Shown: piece after piece, positions 52,776-60,792 of the stretch | How positions within the stretch are numbered: the first letter of the stretch is position 1 | Layout: every line of letters starts with the position of its first letter | Origin: CBDCGJ01 sp965238305 | Lineage (GTDB): Bacteria; Pseudomonadota; Alphaproteobacteria; GCA-2731375 | Direction: 5' to 3' | Length of the DNA stretch: 64,000 nucleotides | Assembly (NCBI GenBank): GCA_965238305.1 | Contig: CBDEHK010000001.1 | Location: forward strand, 1,612,001 to 1,676,000 | The notes under the pieces: generated by a model | The model's database searches: none | The model's input: only the letters and a program-made list of their open reading frames with translations | What the model was told of the DNA's origin: nothing | Program-made: the position numbers and the translations under genes

Positions 52776-54059
52776 ATGCTGAGTGAAGGGCGTGAAAGAA
52801 CCGATTTTCCGACCGCTGGCGAGACCTATCATCAGGCCTTTGAAACATCGGACTACAAATATGGTCTGGGCCCGGCCGGCACGACGGGCGGAACCGTCAC
52901 TTGGTCTTTGGCCGAACAAAATTACATCGGGCGTTGGGATTTTGATTTAGGCTTGGATGCACTGGCTTTCAACGCCGTCAGTTTATTGACCCAGGCCTTT
53001 GCCGAATGGGCAAGCGTCGCCAACATCGAATTCACACAGGTCACCGACAGCGCCGCGGCCGATATCCGATTTGGCATGAGTTATATCGACGGTTTCTGGA
53101 ATACCCTGGCGGCAACGCATTCGGTGGTTGCCAATGGCGAGTTCCTTTATTCCGATATCGAATTCGATGTACAGGAAAGCTGGACGCCTTATACAGGCGG
53201 CCTGACCCTCAGTTTTTATTCCGTCGCTTTGCACGAAATCGGCCACGCCATCGGCTTAAGCCATGAAGACGACGTGCCGGCGGTGATGAATAGTTTCAGT
53301 GAATCATTCGGTTATACGATCAATAGCCTACAAGCGGACGATATTGCTGGCGTGCAGTCGATTTATGGCGACGCGCAAAGTGGTACGCCAATTTTTGGAA
53401 CGACTTCGAATGATACGCTGACGGGCACAACAGAGGGCGAAGTCATCGAAGCCTTGGCAGGCGATGACTTGGTACGGGGAGGAGAAGGCGCCGACGTGAT
53501 CTGGGGCAATGAGGGCACCGACCTGATCTACGGCAATCAAAGCGGCGATGTTATCTACGGTAACCAACAGAACGATCGCATTTATGGCGGACAGGATGCG
53601 GATCGGATATATGGCGGCAAGGACGCCGACATTATCTATGGCAACATGCAAAACGACGCAATTTATGGGAATTATGGCAATGATTGGCTTTATGGCGGGC
53701 AAGATCAAGATGCGCTATTTGGCGGCCAGGACAATGACGTCCTTTTTGGAAATAAGGGAAACGACGACCTTTATGGCAATCAAGGTGACGACCTTTTGTA
53801 TGGCGGCACCGGCGAAGACTGGTTCTTTTTTGCAAGCAATTCCGGCGACGACACCATCGCAGATTTCGATACTAACCTCGACCTAGTGATTATCAATAAC
53901 AATGTGAACAACAGCGGTATCACAACGATTTCCGACGCCCTCGGCAATCTTACCGATACCGGCGGTGGTGTTGTGCTTGATCTTGGCAGCGGCCATTCAA
54001 TCACTTTTGCCGGCCTGACCACTGCCAATCTTGGCAGCGACGATTTTTTTATCTTTTAG
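52776..54059 (+). CDS. RTX-repeat zinc metalloprotease (serralysin-like)
   Basis: ATG 52776 is chosen over TTG 52764. The 427-residue protein has no signal peptide, as expected for type I secretion. The peptidase domain has the exact HEIGHAIGLSH (HExxHxxGxxH; first His ~153) and a Met-turn candidate in AVMNSF. Residues ~206-351 hold about 15 RTX-type nonapeptides for Ca binding, many in an unusual form (YGNQ, YGGQD, YGNMQND) with Gln in place of Gly. The C-terminus ends in DDFFIF, typical of the RTX export signal. Its stop overlaps the MATE gene by 4 bases, convergently. Confidence 0.88.
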   Translation: MLSEGRERTDFPTAGETYHQAFETSDYKYGLGPAGTTGGTVTWSLAEQNYIGRWDFDLGLDALAFNAVSLLTQAFAEWASVANIEFTQVTDSAAADIRFGMSYIDGFWNTLAATHSVVANGEFLYSDIEFDVQESWTPYTGGLTLSFYSVALHEIGHAIGLSHEDDVPAVMNSFSESFGYTINSLQADDIAGVQSIYGDAQSGTPIFGTTSNDTLTGTTEGEVIEALAGDDLVRGGEGADVIWGNEGTDLIYGNQSGDVIYGNQQNDRIYGGQDADRIYGGKDADIIYGNMQNDAIYGNYGNDWLYGGQDQDALFGGQDNDVLFGNKGNDDLYGNQGDDLLYGGTGEDWFFFASNSGDDTIADFDTNLDLVIINNNVNNSGITTISDALGNLTDTGGGVVLDLGSGHSITFAGLTTANLGSDDFFIF

Positions 54060-55390
54060 CGCCAGGCTCCAAATTTGATGGCAGCCGATATCCCCAAACC
54101 ATAGACCAGCATGGCAAGCGCGATCAGCGAAAACAACAATTCAGGTGTTGGTTCGGTCAGGAAAACAATGGCGGCACCGCCAACAACAATGACGGCTAAT
54201 CTCAGGGCGCTGATGATAACGGGCCAAAACATACGCCTGGCGCCTTGCGAGGCGAAGAACAGGCAGAGCCCCAAGCCGAATAGCGCAAAAAATGGGCCAA
54301 CAATGCGAAGATAGGTCGCGCAGGCCTGGCGCACGGCTTCGTCTTCGGTGAATAAATTCACCCAAAGGCCGGGAAACACTGCCAGCAGAATGCCGATGGC
54401 GCCGCTGATGCCAGCGGCGGCGAAAGCGCCGGTCCAACCAACTTTGTGGCCGCGATCGACTTCACCGGCGCCAAAATGCACCCCAATCATGGTAATCAGG
54501 GCCGAGCCGATGCCAAAAACGACTGGGATCATTAGAAATTCCAAACGTGCGCCGATGCCGTAGCCGGCCAACACTTCCGTGCCCAGCCGGGCCACAAGAG
54601 CGGTCAAAACGACAATCGTGGCAACCGACATCACCGGTGACGCCGAAGCCAACAGCCCGACTTTTAACAAATGGCTAAAATGGCTGCCCTGGAGACGGAT
54701 ATCGGTGAAACGAAGTCGAATGCCGGCTTTCCCAAGCATCAGATAGGCGACAAGAATAATCGATCCAACCGACATGCCGGCGATGGCGCCGGCAGCAGCG
54801 CCGGCAATACCGAAGCTGGGGATCGGGCCAACGCCAAGCACCAGTACACCGCTGACCGCCACCTGAACAGCGGATGCGGCCATCATGCCAAAAGCGGAAA
54901 ATTTCATATGGCCGCAGGCGCGGACAACGCTGGACATCATATTGGCGATCCAGATCAGCACGCAGCCCGTGAACAACAAGTCCGAATAGGCCAGCGCCTG
55001 AGCCACAGCTTCGCTGGCGCCGCCCAGGATCGTGAAAATCACTTCACCGAGTGAGATGAAAAGGATTGCAAACAAGATGCCGGCAAAAATCGAAATGACA
55101 AATGCGTGTAATGTCAGCGATTCTGCTAATTCGCGATTGCCTGAACCCAAGGCCTGCGCCACCGCACCGGCCACCGCACCGCCAATGGCGCCGGCCGATA
55201 ACATCCCCATTAACATGAACATTGGATAGGCCAAAGCCAGGCCTGCCAAGGCGGCGGTGCCTATTTGGCCGACATACCAAGTTTCCGCCATCGACGTTGC
55301 CGCCATAACGAACATTGCGATGATATTGGGCGTGGAAAGCTTAAAGATCGTACGCCCGATGGGCGCCGTGAGGAGAGCGGTGCTGTTCAT
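54056..55390 (-). CDS. MATE-family multidrug/toxin efflux transporter
   Basis: The 444-residue protein has twelve helices in the MATE two-bundle arrangement; landmarks include ALAGLALAYPMFMLMGML, GAIGGAVAGAVAQALGSGN and AIGILLAVFPGLW. It exports cationic compounds using Na+ or H+. The operator-like dyad at 55405-55423, 15 bp before its start, suggests repression by a local or distant regulator. It is divergent from the SDR. Confidence 0.9.
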   Translation of the reverse strand: MNSTALLTAPIGRTIFKLSTPNIIAMFVMAATSMAETWYVGQIGTAALAGLALAYPMFMLMGMLSAGAIGGAVAGAVAQALGSGNRELAESLTLHAFVISIFAGILFAILFISLGEVIFTILGGASEAVAQALAYSDLLFTGCVLIWIANMMSSVVRACGHMKFSAFGMMAASAVQVAVSGVLVLGVGPIPSFGIAGAAAGAIAGMSVGSIILVAYLMLGKAGIRLRFTDIRLQGSHFSHLLKVGLLASASPVMSVATIVVLTALVARLGTEVLAGYGIGARLEFLMIPVVFGIGSALITMIGVHFGAGEVDRGHKVGWTGAFAAAGISGAIGILLAVFPGLWVNLFTEDEAVRQACATYLRIVGPFFALFGLGLCLFFASQGARRMFWPVIISALRLAVIVVGGAAIVFLTEPTPELLFSLIALAMLVYGLGISAAIKFGAWR

Positions 55391-55404
55391 GGGTTCTCAC
55401 AATA

Positions 55405-55423
55405 AAGTTCAGTTTTTGAACTT
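55405..55423. promoter_or_regulatory. Dyad AAGTTCA-N5-TGAACTT upstream of the MATE gene
   Basis: The exact inverted repeat AAGTTCAGTTTTTGAACTT lies between the divergent MATE and SDR genes, close to the MATE start. It is a typical size for a TetR-, MarR- or HxlR-type repressor site. The regulator is not in the window. Confidence 0.55.
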
Positions 55424-55547
55424 AATGATTGTCACCTCGTTTGTAAATAGCCGATCTTTCGCGCTGTCGTTTCTAGATTAACAAGTCGCTTGCTATTTAT
55501 TGTGGACTTCGAAACATTACAGGCCATCATTATTCAGGAGAATATAA

Positions 55548-56318
55548 TTGAAAATTAAAGACAAAAATGTCGTCATTACCGGTGGTGCAAGCGGTATCGG
55601 TCGGGCGCTAGCCTATCGGTTTAAAGCCGAAGGGGCAAAGGGCATCGTTGTCGCCGACCTGCAGGAAGATGCGCTTGCGCAGGTTGCCAACGATGTCGGC
55701 GGTCTTGCGGTCCCTTGCGATGTCGCGAAAGAAGCGGATATCCAAAATCTCGTGCAGGCGGCGGAAGACGCCTACGGCGATATTGATATCTTCTGTTCGA
55801 ACGCTGGGATTGGCCGTCCAGGTTGGCAGGAAACCCCGGACGCGGATTGGCAGTTAAGTTGGGACATTCACGTCATGGCCCATGTTTATGCCGCCCGCGC
55901 CGTGGTCGATAAAATGGTCGCGCGGGGCGAAGGTTATTTGGTGAATACGGCGTCGGCTGCCGGCCTATTGACGCAGATCGACAGCGCTACTTATTCCGTC
56001 ACCAAACATGCCGCTGTCGCATTCGCTGAGACCTTGGCCATCCGCTATGGCGACAAGGGCGTTCATGTCTCGGTGCTCTGTCCGCAATCCGTACGAACTG
56101 CCATGACCGCCGGCAAAGAAAGCGCCGTCGCCGCCATCGATGGCATGATGGAGCCGGAAGAATTGGCCGACTGCGTGGTTGAGACCATGGAGCGCGAAGA
56201 TTTCCTAATCCTGCCGCATCCCGAAGTGTTGACCTATATGCAACGCAAGGCGTCCGATTATGATCGTTGGTTGAACGGCATGCGTCGCCTGCGTGATCGA
56301 TATGTTGCCGCGGATTAA
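55548..56318 (+). CDS. SDR-family oxidoreductase
   Basis: The start is TTG 55548, with CAGGAG 8 bp upstream; no ATG fits the N-terminus KIKDKNVVITGGASGIGRAL. The 256-residue SDR has TGGASGIG, VADLQ, NAGIG, catalytic Ser in NTASAAGLL and YSVTK. The substrate is unknown. It is a second candidate (with 30361) for a BadH-type dehydrogenase step, but it is 19 kb from BadI. Confidence 0.85.
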   Translation: MKIKDKNVVITGGASGIGRALAYRFKAEGAKGIVVADLQEDALAQVANDVGGLAVPCDVAKEADIQNLVQAAEDAYGDIDIFCSNAGIGRPGWQETPDADWQLSWDIHVMAHVYAARAVVDKMVARGEGYLVNTASAAGLLTQIDSATYSVTKHAAVAFAETLAIRYGDKGVHVSVLCPQSVRTAMTAGKESAVAAIDGMMEPEELADCVVETMEREDFLILPHPEVLTYMQRKASDYDRWLNGMRRLRDRYVAAD

Positions 56319-56347
56319 CTTGACCGCAAGTTGGGGTAAAAATTGGC

Positions 56348-56386
56348 AAAAAAAGATCCCCGGTCGGTGTCCGGTCGACCGGGGAT
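56348..56386 (-). terminator. Intrinsic terminator of the chemotaxis receptor gene
   Basis: Bases 56356-56366 and 56376-56386 form an 11-bp perfect stem with a 9-base loop. On the minus strand this is followed by TTTTTTT (AAAAAAA at 56348-56354 on the plus strand). It lies 43 bp after the receptor stop. Confidence 0.85.
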
Positions 56387-56428
56387 TGTTGAGGTGTGTC
56401 CGGTTGACTTAAACCGGATTTAGAATTA

Positions 56429-58081
56429 TCAGGCGGCCCGAACCGTTGTCAGAAATTGGTCGATTTCCTGACGCAAGTTTGTCGCTTGATCGTTCAGCTC
56501 GTTTGTAGCACTCAGAACTTGCTCAGCGGCGACGCCGGTTTCCTCAGCGCCACGGCTGACATCAGTGATGTTATTGGTGACATCTTCGGTACCTTGCGCG
56601 GCTTCTTGGACGTTGCGGCTGATCTCCTGCGTTGCCGCGCCTTGTTCCTCGACCGCCGCGGATATCGAATTTCCGATCTCGCTGATTTGACCAATGGTTT
56701 TGCTGATGCCGGCGATGGCATCGACAGCCATACCTGTGGAACCTTGAATGTCGGCAATTTGCGCGGAAATATTCTCCGTTGCCTTGGCGGTTTGGGCGGC
56801 CAGGTTTTTCACTTCTGAAGCGACCACCGCGAAGCCCTTACCGGCATCGCCGGCACGGGCGGCTTCGATGGTAGCGTTCAGGGCCAACAAATTGGTTTGG
56901 CTAGCGATATCATTGATGAGATCGACCACTTCACCGATCCGTTGTGAAGCTTCGGAAAGCCCTTGGACCTGCTCCGTCGCCCGTTGGCTTTCCTCTACCG
57001 CTTCGTTGGAAATGTCAGTAGAGCTCATGACTTGACGCGATATCTCTTGGACCGAAGACGCCATTTCTTCGGCGGCTGAAGATACTGTCTGCACGTTCGC
57101 ACTGGCTTGAACAGAGGCCGCACTTACGGTCGTGGAGCGTTCGCTGGTTTCAGATGCAATGCCACGCATCTGTTCGGCGGAGCTGTTCATTGTCGTTGCC
57201 GATTTACCGACGGAATCGACGATACCCATCACCGCATTCTCGAAACTGTCGGCTAATTCCAAACGGTCGCTCTTGGCGCGTTTTTCATTCTCCAGCCTCT
57301 GCTGCTCCTGTTCCTCTTCCATCCGTTTGACATTGAGGGCATTTTCCTTGAATACCTGCACCGCCTCGGCCATGGAACCGATTTCGTCCTTGCGGCCTTG
57401 CCCCGGAATTTCGATTTCAAGCTGACCGCTCGATAGTTCGGTCATTGCCGTTACCATACCAGTCACTGGCTTGGTAATTCCGCGAGCGAGGAATATTGCG
57501 GTCAGCAGGCCTAAGACCACGGCGACTGTACCGGTAATTGCGATGATCGTGACGGCTGATTTTTCATGTTCTGCCGCGGTCTGCATAGAAGCGAGAGTGA
57601 ATTTTTCGATTTCGACCAAGATGGCTTCAAGCTCGTGATCGATCCGATCTTCCTGGGCCTCAACCTTAGTCGCGATTTCGCCCGGATGTAACAATTCGCC
57701 ACGGGCTATCAAGTCGAAAGTTTGTTCGGCAAGCTGTTCATAATCTTCGTGTTCGGCGTCCACTTTTTCCAATTCGCTGAGGATATGGGTGAAGGCCTTG
57801 CGTTGGCCATCGGTGTGGGCGTTTTTTATCGCGTGGCGAAGTTGTTCTTCCGCTTCTTTTATTTCTTTGGCGACCTTGTGACCCAAAGCTACAAATTTAC
57901 CGGCTATTTCCTTAAAGTGCGGTAATGCCCCGGGGTTGAAGGCCAATTCTTCGCCAACGGCCAAACCGCGTTCGAACAAAACTGCTTGCTCGAGCTGATG
58001 GATGGTGAGCGTCGTTAACGCTTCGGTCAATGGCATGTCGGTTTCGGCAATGTCCGTTATTTCTTCGCCGATCTTCTGCAT
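56429..58081 (-). CDS. Methyl-accepting chemotaxis protein, HAMP plus signalling domain (first TM out of frame)
   Basis: The 550-residue frame has a helical sensor (PLTEALTTLTIHQLEQAVLF) up to ~175, a TM helix VTIIAITGTVAVVLGLLTAI (~176-196), HAMP (ARGITKPVTGMVTAMTELS), and the MCP domain with the hairpin tip EVVDLINDIASQTNLLALNATIEAARAG in two parts. It is the class with signalling tip ending AGDAGKGFAVVASEVKNLA. The family starts with an N-terminal TM helix, which here is in a different frame (58082-58176). The functional protein may therefore be lost or rely on re-initiation at 58081. Confidence 0.85.
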   Translation of the reverse strand: MQKIGEEITDIAETDMPLTEALTTLTIHQLEQAVLFERGLAVGEELAFNPGALPHFKEIAGKFVALGHKVAKEIKEAEEQLRHAIKNAHTDGQRKAFTHILSELEKVDAEHEDYEQLAEQTFDLIARGELLHPGEIATKVEAQEDRIDHELEAILVEIEKFTLASMQTAAEHEKSAVTIIAITGTVAVVLGLLTAIFLARGITKPVTGMVTAMTELSSGQLEIEIPGQGRKDEIGSMAEAVQVFKENALNVKRMEEEQEQQRLENEKRAKSDRLELADSFENAVMGIVDSVGKSATTMNSSAEQMRGIASETSERSTTVSAASVQASANVQTVSSAAEEMASSVQEISRQVMSSTDISNEAVEESQRATEQVQGLSEASQRIGEVVDLINDIASQTNLLALNATIEAARAGDAGKGFAVVASEVKNLAAQTAKATENISAQIADIQGSTGMAVDAIAGISKTIGQISEIGNSISAAVEEQGAATQEISRNVQEAAQGTEDVTNNITDVSRGAEETGVAAEQVLSATNELNDQATNLRQEIDQFLTTVRAA

Positions 58082-58176
58082 CTGAACGATGCGAAACCAT
58101 AAACGGCAATAGAGATAAGCAGGAGGATACCAACCAATGCGTAAATTTTTGGTCCGATTTTTATATTGCTTAGCAT
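58082..58176 (-). other. Out-of-frame 5' part of the chemotaxis receptor gene (start, TM1)
   Basis: From ATG 58176 the minus strand reads LSNIKIGPKIYALVGILLL and ISIAVYGFASF, a perfect N-terminal anchor for the receptor, but then reads RCRRSAKK and stops. Inserting one base (TTC-CAG-ATG) would join it to MQKIGEEI at 58081. The upstream ATG has AAAAGGTGC before it. A single missing C in CC explains the break. Confidence 0.75.
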
Positions 58177-58263
58177 AAGAGCACCTTTTGTTTCTTAAGT
58201 CTGGAACCTGCTGATGCCGGCAATGATAGGGCGCGGCACCAGCAAGTGTGACTGGGGTCTCGG

Positions 58264-59094
58264 TTAGTGGCTGGCGCCGCCATGGGCGGAATCAACCAAC
58301 AGCCGGTGACCCAATTTCTGTACCGGACGATTGTTCTTGCCGACGATGTCGACAAAATCACGAATTTGATCGCCGGACGCCTGGATCGGTTTTTTCATGA
58401 CGTGCCATTGCACACCTTCGGAACATGGCGGGGTCGTCAACGATCCGACAAAGCGGTAATAGTCTTGCGACTTCGGCAACAGGTCGCGGCCATTAATGAC
58501 AACACCCTTTGGCTTGGCTTCAGTTTTCGCTGCTTTGGGTAAATGGCTCCAGATTTCCTGCAGCGCAATATTGCTGTCGCCCTTCTCGACGAACACGCCC
58601 AAAACGCCAAGATGACCATCCTGGTCTTTGTGGACAAAATGGATTTCCATGTCGAAATGTTTGCCGTTCAGCGTGTTTTCGCTGGGGCTATGGAAATGAA
58701 ACTGCAGTAACTGATAAGTCGTATGACCAAGCTTCAAGGTACTGCCGGCGGCGTAATTGACCTGAATGGTGTGGCCATTGTTGACCACATGCAGCGGGTT
58801 CGCTTCATATTCGACCTGCAGTGCCGCGAGGCCGGCTTGCTGAGTATGTTGAATATCGATCGGGGATTGTTGATGACCGGTCTTACAAAGTTCGTAAGCG
58901 GTTGACAAATCACCCCACTTCTCCGGTCCCTCGGCACCGGAATAGCTCCAATGGACATTGCCATGCGCCGCTGGGGCATTTTTTGCCGCCGCTTGTCCGT
59001 GACTATTTTCTGGCTTTGTTTCAGCGAACGCAGCAGCGGCGATAACAACGCTGGCGGCGGCGGTCAGAACTTGTAGTTTGCGTTTATAATACAT
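58264..59094 (-). CDS. Alpha-carbonic anhydrase, secreted
   Basis: The start MYYKRKLQVL at 59094 has GGAG upstream and gives a signal peptide cleaved around AFAET. The 276-residue periplasmic zinc enzyme has WSYSGAEGPEKWG, QSPIDIQ, the zinc His set LLQFHFHSPSEN and EIHFVHKD, and SLTTPPCSEGVQWHV. It interconverts CO2 and bicarbonate. It is the only gene in its group; the MCP lies 88 bp downstream and the AraC gene is divergent. Confidence 0.92.
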   Translation of the reverse strand: MYYKRKLQVLTAAASVVIAAAAFAETKPENSHGQAAAKNAPAAHGNVHWSYSGAEGPEKWGDLSTAYELCKTGHQQSPIDIQHTQQAGLAALQVEYEANPLHVVNNGHTIQVNYAAGSTLKLGHTTYQLLQFHFHSPSENTLNGKHFDMEIHFVHKDQDGHLGVLGVFVEKGDSNIALQEIWSHLPKAAKTEAKPKGVVINGRDLLPKSQDYYRFVGSLTTPPCSEGVQWHVMKKPIQASGDQIRDFVDIVGKNNRPVQKLGHRLLVDSAHGGASH

Positions 59095-59568
59095 CTTTCT
59101 CTCCTCAGATCGTTTGTTTGGCGGTGGTATCATTGATACGTCAGCATTAATCTTCTTGTGGTCGATGCAAGTATCGTTCGAACATCGTTTGCGCGAATGT
59201 CTCGAACACTCTGATGACAAAGTTCTAATATTCGGTTAATCGAATATGGTGCACAAAAAGTGAATAAAAACGTCTCTGCTTAGAGCAGATTTTCGATCCC
59301 CGAATTTTCTCCAATGCGTCCCTTATAAGCGGTCTTTTGGCAGACAGGTGGGCGCGCAGGATAATAGACGGACAGGACCGATCACCCCCCAATCTACCGA
59401 AGCCAATTAGTGTTTGGTGTCGTGACCTTTGCGCCCTCAAAAAAAAACGACGTCGTCGCAAAAATGATTCGGATAGTCACGAGGTCAGTTTAGGCGCTTG
59501 TGTTTCCGGTCCCAGCTTGGTGTAATTTGAAGCCTGCTTGAATTGCCGTCTATCGGGGTACTGCAAAA
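59095..59568. promoter_or_regulatory. Control region between carbonic anhydrase and AraC genes, with two dyads
   Basis: Two exact inverted repeats occur: GTATCA-T-TGATAC (59127-59139) and ATATTCG-N6-CGAATAT (59228-59247). They lie upstream of the carbonic anhydrase and may bind a regulator such as the AraC-type protein encoded next door. No gene, tRNA or repeat family was seen in the rest of the gap. Confidence 0.4.
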
Positions 59569-60567
59569 ATGATTGCCCATTCAGGATCCGAAAACACCGA
59601 ACCTGGCATCCCGGTTGAGCCCGCTGTCACCGTTGTACGAATAACCGATCCAACCGCCGTGAAGGATGGTTTGGAGGTCGTCGATCACGACGTGATCTCC
59701 CTAGGTGAAGATCCATTTCTGGCCCAACGAATAATGTTGCGACTTGAAAATAATGTGTTGCTGTTTCACCAAACCAGCCACCCTCTGCGCACCTATGCCA
59801 AGATCGAAGAAAGTCGAATGGCGGTCGTCGCCTTGGGACCCAAAGCCAAGGCCACCTATGACGGGGTATCGATGCGTCCTGACACGCTTGTCTTGGCGGC
59901 GCCTGGCGCTGAGGTGGAACTGGTGGTAGAAGCCGGCTATTGCAGTGTCACGCTAATGATCTCGCCGGAAGATGTCCGTGACCACTTTGTCGCGCGCGGG
60001 CGCAATGAAGAATTTCAAGTACCAAATGGAGCTGAATTCCTGAAGTGCTCGACATCGGCGACCCGCTCTTTCTTCAATTTGTCCAAGCGGATTACCCAGA
60101 CCGCAAAACGGAAACCAAAGGTGTTCAATGAGAATGCGTCGGTACGGTTCGCCGCGAACCTGGAAATTCTCGAAGCGCTGTTGGCCGTCTTAAGGCAAAC
60201 AACCGCCCTCGAATTGACCCAAACGGATCTAAAGCGGCAAAATTTTAGTCACATCATCAAAACGGTCGTGACCTATGCCGAATTGAACATCGAAGACCCG
60301 TTATACGTCTCGGATCTTTGCCGTGTTGCCGGCGTTAGCGAACGCACGCTGCAATATGCTTTTCAAGAGATCATGAAAACTACGCCGATGGGTTATTTGA
60401 AATTGTTGAAGCTGCATCGTGTGCGTGATGAATTGCGTGCGGCTTCCAGGGGCAGTACAACGGTTACCAAACTGGCGTTGAAATGGGGCTTCTGGCATTT
60501 TGGCGATTTCTCTCAGGCCTATAAAAAGTGCTTTCACGAGTTGCCGTCCGAAACCTTGCGGGCGTGA
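59569..60567 (+). CDS. AraC-family transcription regulator
   Basis: The 332-residue protein has a sensor-like N-terminal half and a C-terminal AraC HTH: DPLYVSDLCRVAGVSERTLQYAFQEIMKTTPM in parts, GYLKLLKLHRVRDEL, and VTKLALKWGFWHFGDFSQAYKKCF. It reads toward the arylsulfatase gene (226-bp gap), so it may activate that gene. There is no DJ-1 domain, unlike the other AraC protein in the window. Confidence 0.88.
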   Translation: MIAHSGSENTEPGIPVEPAVTVVRITDPTAVKDGLEVVDHDVISLGEDPFLAQRIMLRLENNVLLFHQTSHPLRTYAKIEESRMAVVALGPKAKATYDGVSMRPDTLVLAAPGAEVELVVEAGYCSVTLMISPEDVRDHFVARGRNEEFQVPNGAEFLKCSTSATRSFFNLSKRITQTAKRKPKVFNENASVRFAANLEILEALLAVLRQTTALELTQTDLKRQNFSHIIKTVVTYAELNIEDPLYVSDLCRVAGVSERTLQYAFQEIMKTTPMGYLKLLKLHRVRDELRAASRGSTTVTKLALKWGFWHFGDFSQAYKKCFHELPSETLRA

Positions 60568-60792
60568 TAAGCCACCAAATCGTTCGAAATCATATTGGCA
60601 GGAAACGAACCACTTAGTCGTTCTGCTTGAGCTATTGCTGATGGCCATGCCCATTTCGCGGTTACCGTAATTTCGCATTTTTACCTCAATAGAAAATTTT
60701 TATCGTTGCGGAATCTCGATAGACGGTATTCACCGGCGGCGCAAGAATAGGGAAATAGCCTCAAGATGGAAATAATAGAGAACGGAAAACCG

